NCBI RefSeq assembly: GCF_024199795.1
Contig: NZ_JANADK010000001.1
Location: 8,918,001-8,982,000, forward strand
Length of the DNA stretch: 64,000 bases
Source: Bradyrhizobium sp. CCGB01
Lineage (GTDB): Bacteria > Pseudomonadota > Alphaproteobacteria > Rhizobiales > Xanthobacteraceae
Direction: 5' to 3'
Within the stretch, counting starts at the first letter, position 1; each line of letters opens with the position of its first letter. This document shows positions 27,099 to 35,142 of the stretch, one piece after another. The notes beneath the pieces were generated by a model. That model had not been told where the DNA came from. It saw only the letters and a program-made list of their open reading frames with translations, and searched no databases. Both the position numbers and the translations under genes were made by a program.

Positions 27099-28001
27099 AT
27101 GAACGCTGCCGGAGCTCCACTTCAACCAGAAAAGCGATTGATCCCAATGGTTACACGTCGTGATGTTGCATCGATTGTCGGGCTTGGCGCCATCGGCGCG
27201 GTGACCGCGGGCGCGCTGGCCTCTCCGGCCGTGGCCCAGGCGGCCGATCCGAACGAATCGACCTTCGCCCGCATCCGCCGCACCAAGAAGATGCGGATCG
27301 GCGCGGTCGGCGGCGGCGCGCCCTATTACATGAAGGATCTCGCCAGCGGCCAGTGGAAGGGATTCTACATCGACATCGCCAAGGGGCTTGCCGATGACAT
27401 GGAGGCCGAGCTCGAGATCACCGAGACCACCTGGGGCAATTCGGTGCTCGATCTGCAGTCCAACAAGATCGACATCTTCTTCGGCCTCAACCCGACCCCG
27501 AAGCGCGCGCTGGTGGTCGACTTCTCGGTGCCGGTCTTCAACAACGCCTTCGGCATCCTCTGCAAGAAGGACTTCAAGCCGAAGAGCTGGGCCGAGCTGA
27601 ACTCGCCCGACGTCAAGATCGCGGTCGACCAGGGCTCCTCGCACGACCAGGTCGTCAGCCGCTTGACGCCGAAGGCGCAGATCTCGCGGCTGAAGACCGC
27701 CGACGATGCCACCGCCGCGCTGCAGACCGGCCGCGTCGACGCGCAGTGCCTGATCACCATGCTGTCGCTGACCGTGCTGAAGAAGAACCCATCGCTCGGC
27801 CAGTTCGTGCTGCCGACGCCGATCTTCGCGACCACGTCGAACGCCGGCTTCCGCCGCGAGAACGACAAGACCTTCCGCGACTACGTCAACACCTGGATCG
27901 ACTTCAACAAGGGGCTCGGCTTCATCCGCAACGCCATCATCACCAACATGGAGCTGGTGGGCGTGACCGAGGCGGACATTCCGCCGGGCGTTTCGCTGTA
28001 A
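27099..28001 (+). CDS. ABC transporter substrate-binding protein, polar amino acid type
   Basis: The 300-residue protein has a TRRDVAS twin-arginine-like segment and hydrophobic signal (about 18-45), then a family-3 binding domain: KMRIGAVGGGAPYYM, GQWKGFYIDIAKGLADDM and LDLQSNKIDIFFGLNPTP. It would deliver a small polar solute to the permease encoded next. Start is uncertain: 27099 has GGAG ten bases upstream and a long n-region, while 27147 (MVTRRD) is an alternative. Next come permease, ATPase, an SDR-like protein and an enolase-type enzyme on the same strand. Confidence 0.88.
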   Translation: MNAAGAPLQPEKRLIPMVTRRDVASIVGLGAIGAVTAGALASPAVAQAADPNESTFARIRRTKKMRIGAVGGGAPYYMKDLASGQWKGFYIDIAKGLADDMEAELEITETTWGNSVLDLQSNKIDIFFGLNPTPKRALVVDFSVPVFNNAFGILCKKDFKPKSWAELNSPDVKIAVDQGSSHDQVVSRLTPKAQISRLKTADDATAALQTGRVDAQCLITMLSLTVLKKNPSLGQFVLPTPIFATTSNAGFRRENDKTFRDYVNTWIDFNKGLGFIRNAIITNMELVGVTEADIPPGVSL

Positions 28002-28013
28002 GCTTTCACTTTC

Positions 28014-28102
28014 GTCATTCCGGGGCTCGCGAAGCGAGAACCCGGAATCTCGCGCTACAATCTCGAGATTCCGGGTTCGCCCTTCGGGCGCCCCGGAATG
28101 AC
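28014..28102. repeat. intergenic inverted repeat, family A, inside the ABC operon
   Basis: GTCATTCCGGGGCTCGCGAA and GGGCGCCCCGGAATGAC are the outer arms; inner arms are ACCCGGAATCTCG and CTCGAGATTCCGGG. It lies between the binding-protein gene and the permease gene, so an mRNA crossing it could fold into a stable stem. Confidence 0.88.
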
Positions 28103-28136
28103 GGTGCTAACGGCACCCACGACGAGTTAAACACGC

Positions 28137-28799
28137 ATGTATCAGTGGGACTTCGGCATCCTCTGGAGCTATCGCTGGCTCTTTCTCAACGGGCTCGGCG
28201 TCACCGTCGGCTTCACCGTGGTGATCGTGCTGCTCGGCCTCGTCTTCGGCCTGTTCGGGGCGTTCGGCAGCCTGTCGCGCTTCAGGGCGGTGCGCCTCGT
28301 CGCCCTCACCTTCATCGAAGCGTTTCGCTGCACGCCGATCCTGGTGCAGCTGATCTGGTTCTATTACGCGCTGCCGATCCTCGCCGGCGTCGAGATGACG
28401 CCGATCACGGCCTCGGCGCTGGCGCTCTCGCTCTATGGCGGCTCGTTCTATTCCGAGATCATCCGCGGCGGCATCATCTCGATCGACAAGGGCCAGTCGG
28501 AAGCCGGCGCCGCGCTCGGCATGACGCCGGGCCAGAGCATGCGGCGCATCGTGCTGCCGCAGGCGATCAAACGCATGATCCCGGCGCTGATGAACCAGTC
28601 GATCATCCAGTTCAAGAACACTTCGCTGGTCTCGGTGCTCGCCGTGCCCGACCTCGTTTACCAAAGCCAGGTCGCCGCCCATGACAGCTACAGGCCGCTG
28701 GAGACCTACACCGCGGTTGCGGTCGCCTATGCGGCGATCCTGATCCCGCTCACCATCATCGTCCGCCGCGGCGAGAAGCGACTGGCGGTTAGCGAATGA
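28137..28799 (+). CDS. amino acid ABC transporter permease (His/Glu/Gln/Arg/opine type)
   Basis: The 220-residue inner-membrane protein has about five helices and the family signature [33 protein letters not shown] and [20 protein letters not shown] (the EAA loop that docks the ATPase). Only one permease gene is present, so it probably works as a homodimer. Its stop overlaps the ATPase start (ATGA). Confidence 0.93.
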   Translation: MYQWDFGILWSYRWLFLNGLGVTVGFTVVIVLLGLVFGLFGAFGSLSRFRAVRLVALTFIEAFRCTPILVQLIWFYYALPILAGVEMTPITASALALSLYGGSFYSEIIRGGIISIDKGQSEAGAALGMTPGQSMRRIVLPQAIKRMIPALMNQSIIQFKNTSLVSVLAVPDLVYQSQVAAHDSYRPLETYTAVAVAYAAILIPLTIIVRRGEKRLAVSE

Positions 28800-29590
28800 G
28801 CGAGACGTCGAAAATCGAGATCCGCGGCCTGCGCAAGAGCTTTGGCAGCAACGAGGTTTTGAAGAACATCAATCTCGACGTCGCCAAGGGCGGTGTCGTG
28901 GCTCTGATCGGCCCATCCGGCTCCGGCAAATCGACGCTGCTCCGCTGCATCAATCTGCTGGTCGTGCCCGATGGCGGCAGTGTCCGCGTCGGCGACACGC
29001 GCTTTGCATTCGGCGACGGCGCCAAACTGCCGGACGTGAAGACGCTGGCAAAATTCCGCGCCACCACCGGCATGGTGTTCCAGCACTTCAATCTGTTCCC
29101 GCACATGACGACGCTCCAGAACGTGATGGAGGGACCGGTCACGGTGCGGCGCATGGCCAAGGCCGACGCCGAGAAGCTCGCGCGGGCGCAGCTCGCCAAG
29201 GTGGGCCTTGCGGAAAAGGCCGACCAATATCCGGCGACCCTGTCCGGCGGCCAGAAGCAGCGCGTCGCGATTGCGCGTGCGCTGGCGATGGAGCCGGACG
29301 TGATGCTGTTCGATGAAGCCACCTCCGCGCTCGACCCTGAATTGGTCGGCGAGGTGCTGAACGTAATCCAGCAGCTCGCGTCCGAGGGCATGACCATGGT
29401 GATCGTGACCCACGAGATCGCGTTTGCCCGTGAAGTCGCCGACCGTCTCATCTTCATGCGCGACGGTATCGTGGTCGAGGAAGGCCCCGCGCGGCAGGTG
29501 ATCGACAATCCGCAGGAAGCCGCGACGCGCGCCTTTCTCAGCCATTTCCACCGCACCGGCGCGTTGCCGCCGGCCAACGCAACACCGTGA
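28796..29590 (+). CDS. amino acid ABC transporter ATP-binding protein
   Basis: The 264-residue ATPase has Walker [10 protein letters not shown] (39-47), Q-loop region [12 protein letters not shown], signature LSGGQKQR, Walker [13 protein letters not shown] and H-loop [10 protein letters not shown], all intact. It powers import by the adjoining permease and binding protein. Its stop is overlapped by the next gene's ATG (TGATG), tying the SDR-like and enolase-like genes to the transporter in one operon. Confidence 0.96.
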   Translation: MSETSKIEIRGLRKSFGSNEVLKNINLDVAKGGVVALIGPSGSGKSTLLRCINLLVVPDGGSVRVGDTRFAFGDGAKLPDVKTLAKFRATTGMVFQHFNLFPHMTTLQNVMEGPVTVRRMAKADAEKLARAQLAKVGLAEKADQYPATLSGGQKQRVAIARALAMEPDVMLFDEATSALDPELVGEVLNVIQQLASEGMTMVIVTHEIAFAREVADRLIFMRDGIVVEEGPARQVIDNPQEAATRAFLSHFHRTGALPPANATP

Positions 29591-30345
29591 TGCCCGATAT
29601 CAACCGCGTCTATCTCGTCACCGGCGCCGCCAGCGGCATCGGCCGCGCCACCGCAAAACTGCTCGCAGCTCCGGGAACCGGGCTGCTGCTGCACACGCGC
29701 TCGAACGCAGAAGGTCTCGTCGCCACGGCTGCGGAAGCCGAAGCAAGAGGTGCTGTGGTCGCAAAATGCCTCGGCGATCTCGCCGAGGAAGCAGCCGTCA
29801 CCGACGCCATCGCCGCTGCGCAACGCGCTTTCGGACGGCTCGACGGATTGATTCTGGTCGGCGGCCATGCCCGCCGCGGCAGCGCGATCGGGACGCCGGC
29901 GGATCAATTCCGGCAGGCTATGGATGAGTCCGCGCTGGCGTTCACGCGTATGGTCGAGGCCGCACTGCCGCTGCTGCGCGCCGGGCGTGACGCACGGATC
30001 GTCGCGGTGTCGTCCTTCGTCGCACACGCGATCCGACCCGAATTCGCACCGTTCGCCGCGACCGCCGCGAGCCGCTCCGCGCTGGAAGCGCTGGTGCGGC
30101 TCACCGCGATCGAGCTCGCCCAGGACGACATCACCGTCAACGCGGTTGCGCCCGGCCTCATCGTCAAGGACAAGCCGAGCGAAAGCCGGCTGTCGCCCGA
30201 ACAGATCGCCGCGACCGAGGCGCTGATCCCGATGCACCGCCGCGGACGGCCGGAAGAAGTGGCCGAGATCATCGCCTTCCTGGCATCACCAAAAGCATCC
30301 TACGTCACCGGCCAAGTCTGGCACGTCAATGGAGGCCTGACATGA
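29590..30345 (+). CDS. short-chain dehydrogenase-like protein with altered active site
   Basis: The 251-residue protein has the SDR nucleotide motif TGAASGIG (11-18) and the C-terminal VNAVAPGL and GQVWHVNGG blocks. However, the catalytic tetrad is broken: the usual NNAG is VGGH (90-93), the active-site Asn is Ser114, and the Tyr-x-x-x-Lys pair is Thr158 and Arg162; the catalytic Ser (141/142) remains. Nucleotide binding seems possible, but classic redox activity does not. It overlaps the ATPase stop and the next start, so it is co-expressed with them. Confidence 0.87.
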   Translation: MPDINRVYLVTGAASGIGRATAKLLAAPGTGLLLHTRSNAEGLVATAAEAEARGAVVAKCLGDLAEEAAVTDAIAAAQRAFGRLDGLILVGGHARRGSAIGTPADQFRQAMDESALAFTRMVEAALPLLRAGRDARIVAVSSFVAHAIRPEFAPFAATAASRSALEALVRLTAIELAQDDITVNAVAPGLIVKDKPSESRLSPEQIAATEALIPMHRRGRPEEVAEIIAFLASPKASYVTGQVWHVNGGLT

Positions 30346-31469
30346 CCGAAGCGACCATCGAACGCATCAGGCTGTTCCTGATCGAGAGCCCGATCAAGAT
30401 GGCGCGCCTGCAGGGCGTCGGCAACGTCAAGGGCACGGTGAAGCGCGTGCTGCTCGAGCTGACGTCCAGCGACGGCGTGGTCGGCTGGGGCGAGGCGGCG
30501 CCGTGGGAGGTGTTCACGGGAACGCCGGAAGCGGCGTTCTCCGCGCTCGATATCTATCTGCGGCCGATCGTGCTCGGCAAACCGGTGCGCCGCATCCGCG
30601 CGCTGATGGCCGAGCTCGACCGTGCGCTGGTCGGCCATGCCGAGGCCAAGGTCGCGATCGAGATGGCGCTGCTCGACATCGTCGGCAAATCGTCGGGGTT
30701 GTCGGTCGCGGACCTGCTCGGCGGCCGCGTGCGCGACACGATCCCGCTGTCGTTCTCGATCGCCGATCCGGATTTCGCCGCCGATCTCGAGCGCATGCGA
30801 AAAATGGTTCCCGACGGCAACGTCATCTACAAGGTCAAGACCGGCGTGAAGCCGCATCGCGAGGACCTCGATCATCTCGAAGCGATCCGCAAGGAGTTCG
30901 GCGACAAGGTCGATCTGCGCGTCGACTACAACCAGGCGCTGGCGCCGTTCGGCGCCATCAAGATCCTGCGCGATGTCGAGGAGTTCGCACCGACCTTCAT
31001 CGAGCAGCCGGTGCCGCGCAAATACCTCGACGTGATGGCGCAGCTCACCGCAGCGCTGGAGACGCCCGTGCTCGCCGACGAAAGCTGCTTCGACCGCCGC
31101 GACATGATGGAGGTGGTGCGCCGCGAGGCCGCCGATGCCGTCTCGATCAAGCTGATGAAGGCCGGCGGCTTGTTCGAGGCGCAGGCGATCATGGCGATCG
31201 CCGACATCGCCGGCCTGCCCGGCTATGGCGGCACGCTGTGGGAAGGCGGCATTGGCCTGGCCGCCGGCACGCAGCTGATCGCGGCAACGCCGGGCATCTC
31301 GCTCGGCTGCGAATTCTACATGCCGCATCACGTGCTGACCGAGGACGTGCTGGAGGAGCGCGTCGCCAACCGCGCCGGTCATGTGGTCGTGCCGGATGGC
31401 CCCGGCCTCGGCATCCGCGTCAGCGAAGCCTCGATCCGCGCCAATGCGCGCGTGATCGCGGAGGCGTGA
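30342..31469 (+). CDS. enolase-superfamily enzyme, muconate-cycloisomerase-like subgroup
   Basis: The 375-residue protein keeps all residues needed for the family's proton abstraction and metal binding: Lys164 and Lys166 (YKVKTG), Asp195 (RVDYN), Glu221 (FIEQP), Asp246 (ADES) and Lys270 ([10 protein letters not shown]). Members act as muconate cycloisomerases, dipeptide epimerases or N-acylamino-acid and betaine racemases. Co-operonic ABC uptake of an amino-acid-like solute favours a racemase or epimerase, but that is inference. Overlaps the SDR-like gene by four bases. Confidence 0.92.
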   Translation: MTEATIERIRLFLIESPIKMARLQGVGNVKGTVKRVLLELTSSDGVVGWGEAAPWEVFTGTPEAAFSALDIYLRPIVLGKPVRRIRALMAELDRALVGHAEAKVAIEMALLDIVGKSSGLSVADLLGGRVRDTIPLSFSIADPDFAADLERMRKMVPDGNVIYKVKTGVKPHREDLDHLEAIRKEFGDKVDLRVDYNQALAPFGAIKILRDVEEFAPTFIEQPVPRKYLDVMAQLTAALETPVLADESCFDRRDMMEVVRREAADAVSIKLMKAGGLFEAQAIMAIADIAGLPGYGGTLWEGGIGLAAGTQLIAATPGISLGCEFYMPHHVLTEDVLEERVANRAGHVVVPDGPGLGIRVSEASIRANARVIAEA

Positions 31470-31474
31470 TTCCT

Positions 31475-31618
31475 GTCATTCCGGGGCGCGCGCAGCGCGA
31501 GCCCGGAATCCATAACCACAGCGCCGTGTTTGGCGAGGGCTGGCAACTCCGAGTCTTCGCCAAACTACTCCCTGTGGTTTATGGGTCCCGGATCTGCGCT
31601 TCGCTTGTCCGGGACGAC
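31475..31618. repeat. composite intergenic repeat (family A arm joined to family C)
   Basis: The left end GTCATTCCGGGGCGCGCGCA is family A; the rest (CCATAACCACAG, CCTGTGGTTTATGGGTCCCG, TCCGGGACGAC) is family C. It may be a recombinant element. Confidence 0.75.
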
Positions 31619-31673
31619 GAGCGAGTATGCAGAAGCAGCTGGGCCCTAACCTTCCCCTCGCCAAATCCGTATC

Positions 31674-31690
31674 GTATGGTCGGACCATAC
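31674..31690 (+). promoter_or_regulatory. GntR/FadR-like palindrome upstream of the HIT gene
   Basis: GTATGGTC and GACCATAC are perfect 8-base arms with a single central G. The core TGGTCGGACCA equals the core of the E. coli FadR operator consensus. It lies 35 bases before the HIT gene. No GntR regulator gene is in the window, so the binding protein is unknown. Confidence 0.6.
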
Positions 31691-31724
31691 AAGCCCGAAC
31701 CCACCGGGCCACTCGGAAACGCAT

Positions 31725-32144
31725 ATGCCCGAACCCGCCTGGTCGCTGCACTCCCGCCTGAAAGAGGACACCATCGATATCGGCGATTTGCCGCTGTCGA
31801 AGGTGCTGGTCATCAAGGACGCGCATTATCCCTGGCTGCTGCTGGTGCCGCGGCGGCCTGATGCGGTCGAGATCATCGATCTCGACGAGGTGCAGCAGGC
31901 GCAACTCATGACGGAGATCTCCCGCGTCTCGCGCGCGCTGAAGGAGATCACCAAATGCGACAAGCTCAATGTCGCCGCGCTCGGCAATCTCGTGCCGCAG
32001 CTTCACGTCCACATCATCGCGCGCCGCACCGGTGACGCGGCCTGGCCGCGGCCGGTCTGGGGCGTGATGCCTCCCCTGGCGCATGACGCCACCGAGGTTC
32101 AGAATTTCATCAGCGCGCTTCGCCGAAAAATCTGGTTGGGTTGA
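31725..32144 (+). CDS. HIT family protein
   Basis: The 139-residue protein has the histidine triad region QLHVHIIARR, in which the last histidine of the usual HxHxHxx pattern is Ile, and N-terminal SKVLVIKDAHYPWLLLVPR. Such proteins hydrolyse nucleotide phosphate bonds (for example diadenosine polyphosphates) with the central His as nucleophile, here still present. It is followed closely by nudC, another nucleotide hydrolase, and preceded by a FadR-like palindrome. Confidence 0.9.
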   Translation: MPEPAWSLHSRLKEDTIDIGDLPLSKVLVIKDAHYPWLLLVPRRPDAVEIIDLDEVQQAQLMTEISRVSRALKEITKCDKLNVAALGNLVPQLHVHIIARRTGDAAWPRPVWGVMPPLAHDATEVQNFISALRRKIWLG

Positions 32145-32155
32145 AAGAACAAGAA

Positions 32156-33100
32156 ATGTCAGCATTCGACGCATTTCCGCTGGGACAGCCGGCCTTCGTC
32201 ACCAACGTCCTCGATCGCGCCGCACATCTGCGCCGGGACGACGAAAAACTGTTCGCGATGGAGCAGAAGTCCTCATCGCGCGCCTATGTCGTCTACCGCG
32301 ACTCGCTACTGGTGAAGCGCGAGGGCGACAAGGCGCGTGCACTGCTGTCGATCGACGAAGCGACGAAGTGCGGCGCCAATCCCGGCACGATCTTCCTGGG
32401 GCTTCGCGACGGCGCGGCGGTGTTCGGCATGGGGATGTCGCAGGCGGCAGCCGAGAAGCTGGTCGGCCGCGAGGACTACACCGTCACCGAACTGCGCGGC
32501 ATGGCGATGCAGGGCGCGATCCCGCCCGACGAGCTCTCGGCGATCGCGATGGCGAAATCGATGGTGAGCTGGCATCAGCGCCACGGCTATTGCGCCAATT
32601 GCGGCACGCGGAGCGCGATGAAGGAAGGCGGCTGGAAGCGCGACTGCCCTGCCTGCAAGGCCGAGCACTTTCCGCGCACCGATCCCGTCGTGATCATGCT
32701 GGTCGCCTCGGGCGAGAAGTGCCTGCTCGGCCGCCAGAAGCAGTTTCCGCCGGGGATGTATTCCTGCCTCGCCGGCTTCGTCGAGGCCGCCGAGACCATC
32801 GAGGACGCGGTACGCCGCGAGATTCTCGAAGAATCCGGGATCCGCTGCACCGACGTGCAATATTACATGACCCAGCCCTGGCCCTATCCGTCGTCGCTGA
32901 TGATCGGCTGCAGCGCGCGCGCCCTGAACGAGGACGTCGTCGTCGATCACTCGGAGCTGGAGGATGCGCGCTGGTTCACGCGCGAGGAGGCCGCGCTGAT
33001 GCTGGCGCGGACGCATCCGGACGGATACGCCGGTCCGCATCCGTTCGCCATCGCCCACCATCTGCTCGGCCGCTGGGTGCACGACAAGAGCGGCACTTGA
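32156..33100 (+). CDS. nudC: NADH pyrophosphatase / NAD(+) decapping-type Nudix hydrolase
   Basis: The 314-residue protein has a four-Cys zinc ribbon (YCANCGTR ... CPACK), the Nudix box GFVEAAETIEDAVRREILEE, and the family-diagnostic QPWPYPSS motif. It cleaves NADH or NAD-capped RNA in the cytosol. The ATG at 32156 is preferred over a TTG at 32141 that overlaps the HIT stop. Together with the HIT gene it forms a nucleotide-hydrolase pair. Confidence 0.94.
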   Translation: MSAFDAFPLGQPAFVTNVLDRAAHLRRDDEKLFAMEQKSSSRAYVVYRDSLLVKREGDKARALLSIDEATKCGANPGTIFLGLRDGAAVFGMGMSQAAAEKLVGREDYTVTELRGMAMQGAIPPDELSAIAMAKSMVSWHQRHGYCANCGTRSAMKEGGWKRDCPACKAEHFPRTDPVVIMLVASGEKCLLGRQKQFPPGMYSCLAGFVEAAETIEDAVRREILEESGIRCTDVQYYMTQPWPYPSSLMIGCSARALNEDVVVDHSELEDARWFTREEAALMLARTHPDGYAGPHPFAIAHHLLGRWVHDKSGT

Positions 33101-33113
33101 GCTGAGACCGCCG

Positions 33114-34031
33114 ATGGCCGGGACCGCGCCGCGCATTCTCTGCATCGGCATTCCCGTGCGCGACCTCACCTTTCGGGTCGAGGCAATGCCCGCGCGCGGC
33201 AGCAAGGCCAACGCGAACCATCTCGCGGAGATTTGTGGCGGCAACGCGCTGAACGCCGCCATCGCGGTGGCACGACTAGGCGGCCGCGTGTCTTTTGCCG
33301 GGCCCATGGGCGACGCCGGCGAGACATCGAGCGGGTTCATTCTCGAACGGATGGCGCAGGAGGGCATCGACACCAGCCGCGTCGTGCGCATGCCGGGCCT
33401 GACCACGCCCGTCTCGGCGATCATGATCGAGCCCTCGGGCGAGCGGACGCTCACGATCTATCGCGATCCCGCCCTGTGGAGCGTGAAGCTGCCCGGGGCC
33501 GACGAGTTGCTCGCCGCGTGCCAGGCGGTCCTCGTCGAGAGCCGCTGCGGCGCCTTCTGCATCGATCTCTGCGCCGAGGCGCGACGGCGTGGCATTCCTG
33601 TCATCGTTGGCGTCGATCGCGCGATGGCGCTGACCGACAGCCTGCTCACGCTCGCCTCGCATCTGCTGTTCGCCAGCGAACAGGTGCAGGAGACCGCCGG
33701 GATCGCCGATGACGGCCACGCCCTGAGGCACCTCGCCGGACTGACGCCCGCCTTCCTCGCCGCCACGCGCGGCCCACGTGGCACGATCTGGCTGAACGCA
33801 GCGGGCGAGCCGGAGGAGACACCGGCCTTCCCGGTCGAGGCGGTCGACACGCTCGGCGCCGGCGACGTCTTCCATGGCGCCTTCACGCTTCGCCTCGCAG
33901 AGGGCGAGGAGGTGCGGGAGGCGCTGCGATTCGCCGCGGCCGCCGCAGCGCTGAAATGCACCCGTCACGGTGGCGGCCCGGCCTCTCCGCAACGTATTGA
34001 AGTTGAAGGGTTTTTACGAGACAGATCCTAG
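33114..34031 (+). CDS. PfkB-family carbohydrate kinase
   Basis: The 305-residue cytosolic kinase begins ILCIGIPVRDLTF and has PfkB motif 1 GGNALNAAIAVARLGG and motif 2 DTLGAGDVFHGAF with catalytic Asp. The family phosphorylates sugars or nucleosides (ribokinase, fructokinase, adenosine kinase); substrate cannot be fixed. It starts 13 bases after nudC, so a HIT-nudC-PfkB transcript under the palindrome at 31674 is plausible. Confidence 0.9.
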   Translation: MAGTAPRILCIGIPVRDLTFRVEAMPARGSKANANHLAEICGGNALNAAIAVARLGGRVSFAGPMGDAGETSSGFILERMAQEGIDTSRVVRMPGLTTPVSAIMIEPSGERTLTIYRDPALWSVKLPGADELLAACQAVLVESRCGAFCIDLCAEARRRGIPVIVGVDRAMALTDSLLTLASHLLFASEQVQETAGIADDGHALRHLAGLTPAFLAATRGPRGTIWLNAAGEPEETPAFPVEAVDTLGAGDVFHGAFTLRLAEGEEVREALRFAAAAAALKCTRHGGGPASPQRIEVEGFLRDRS

Positions 34032-34069
34032 AGCGATTCCAGGGGCGCGCCGAGATTATGGGCTTGCGA

Positions 34070-34084
34070 TAGAAGATTTTTCTA
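34070..34084 (+). promoter_or_regulatory. Lrp-type binding box upstream of the Lrp/AsnC gene
   Basis: TAGAAGATTTTTCTA fits the E. coli Lrp consensus YAGHAWATTWTDCTR at 14 of 15 positions, 44 bases before the Lrp-like start. It suggests autoregulation. Confidence 0.55.
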
Positions 34085-34128
34085 TATATCAGGGAAACTA
34101 GCCCTCATATTGGAACAAAGTTCTTCAA

Positions 34129-34638
34129 ATGACTGATGTCGCTGTCCAACTCCCCGAGACCAGCCGCCGCCTCGATGCCATCGACCGCAAGATCCTGATG
34201 GTACTCCAGGAAGATGCCTCCCTGTCCGTCGCCGAGATCGGTGATCGCGTCGGGCTGTCTTCGACCCCTTGCTGGAAACGCATCCAGCGCCTCGAGGCCG
34301 ACGGTGTGATCCTGAAGCGGGTGGCCCTGGTCGACCAGAACAAGATCGGGCTCGGTATCTCGGTGTTCGTGTCAGTCGAGAGCGCCGATCATTCGGACGC
34401 CTGGCTGAAGAAGTTCGCCGAGGCCGTCAGCGCCATGCCCGAGGTGATGGAGTTTTACCGCATGGCAGGCGACGTCGACTACATGCTGCGCGTCGTGGTC
34501 GCGGACATGCAGGCCTACGACGTGTTCTACAAGAAGCTGATCAGCGCCGTGCCGCTGAAGAACGTCACCTCGCGCTTCGCGATGGAGAAGATCAAGTCGG
34601 TCACCGCGCTGCCGATCCCGGCAGTGGTGGCGGCCTGA
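34129..34638 (+). CDS. Lrp/AsnC-family transcriptional regulator
   Basis: The 169-residue protein has an N-terminal winged helix-turn-helix (AIDRKILMVLQEDASLSVAE, then IGDRVGLSSTPCWKRIQRLE) and a C-terminal RAM domain ending FAMEKIKSV. It would form oligomers and respond to an amino acid. The ATG at 34129 follows an AT-rich leader with a candidate Lrp box at 34070-34084. Targets are unknown; the ABC operon 5 kb upstream is a possible but untested one. Confidence 0.93.
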   Translation: MTDVAVQLPETSRRLDAIDRKILMVLQEDASLSVAEIGDRVGLSSTPCWKRIQRLEADGVILKRVALVDQNKIGLGISVFVSVESADHSDAWLKKFAEAVSAMPEVMEFYRMAGDVDYMLRVVVADMQAYDVFYKKLISAVPLKNVTSRFAMEKIKSVTALPIPAVVAA

Positions 34639-34710
34639 AGTCCAGCCATCAAGCTCGGCGGCAACTGGCCGCCGGCGTCCGTAGAGTCCCTGCCCCGCCC
34701 GATTCGGTAC

Positions 34711-34734
34711 CTCGGTAAGCAAGCATTTACCGAG
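34711..34734. promoter_or_regulatory. inverted repeat CTCGGTAA-8-TTACCGAG
   Basis: Perfect 8-base arms with an 8-base loop lie 30 bases before the next gene and 73 after the regulator gene. It could be an operator or a hairpin at a transcript end, but has no T-run. Confidence 0.4.
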
Positions 34735-34763
34735 AATTAGCTCCGTGCGCCTATCTATGCGGC

Positions 34764-35096
34764 ATGGAGGGGAAAACGGCGATTCCGTCCCGGCGATGGC
34801 CTGCCTGGGCGAATGCGGCGACATTGCTCGTCGCAGGGTGGATCGCACTCGCTATCCTCACCTTACAGGTTCGTCCGGGCGCGACAGTCGTCGCGGTTGC
34901 GTTTCCGCCCTGGTGGAGCACGCAACAGGTTTTTCAGGCTGCGGGATCCGCGCAAGCGGCGATCGTCGGGGCAACTGCCCTTCCCACCCTCCTCGTCGTC
35001 CGCCCGGATGACCATGACGGACTGCGCCGCCTGCATGATGCGGGCGCCTGGTTCGTGATGGACGCGCAAGCGGTCTCAGCATGTTTTGGCAGATAG
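34764..35096 (+). CDS. small membrane-anchored hypothetical protein
   Basis: The 110-residue protein has a single membrane helix (about 16-36, [20 protein letters not shown]) and a periplasmic remainder with [11 protein letters not shown] and [10 protein letters not shown]. No family recognised. It precedes the chemoreceptor gene by 46 bases on the same strand, so they may be co-transcribed; the frame and a ribosome-like GGAGGG (in ATGGAGGGG itself) are not decisive for the start. Confidence 0.6.
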   Translation: MEGKTAIPSRRWPAWANAATLLVAGWIALAILTLQVRPGATVVAVAFPPWWSTQQVFQAAGSAQAAIVGATALPTLLVVRPDDHDGLRRLHDAGAWFVMDAQAVSACFGR

Positions 35097-35142
35097 CCTT
35101 CTGGCGTGTAGCCACTCGGCTCGTAGTCCTGGAGAGGATGAA

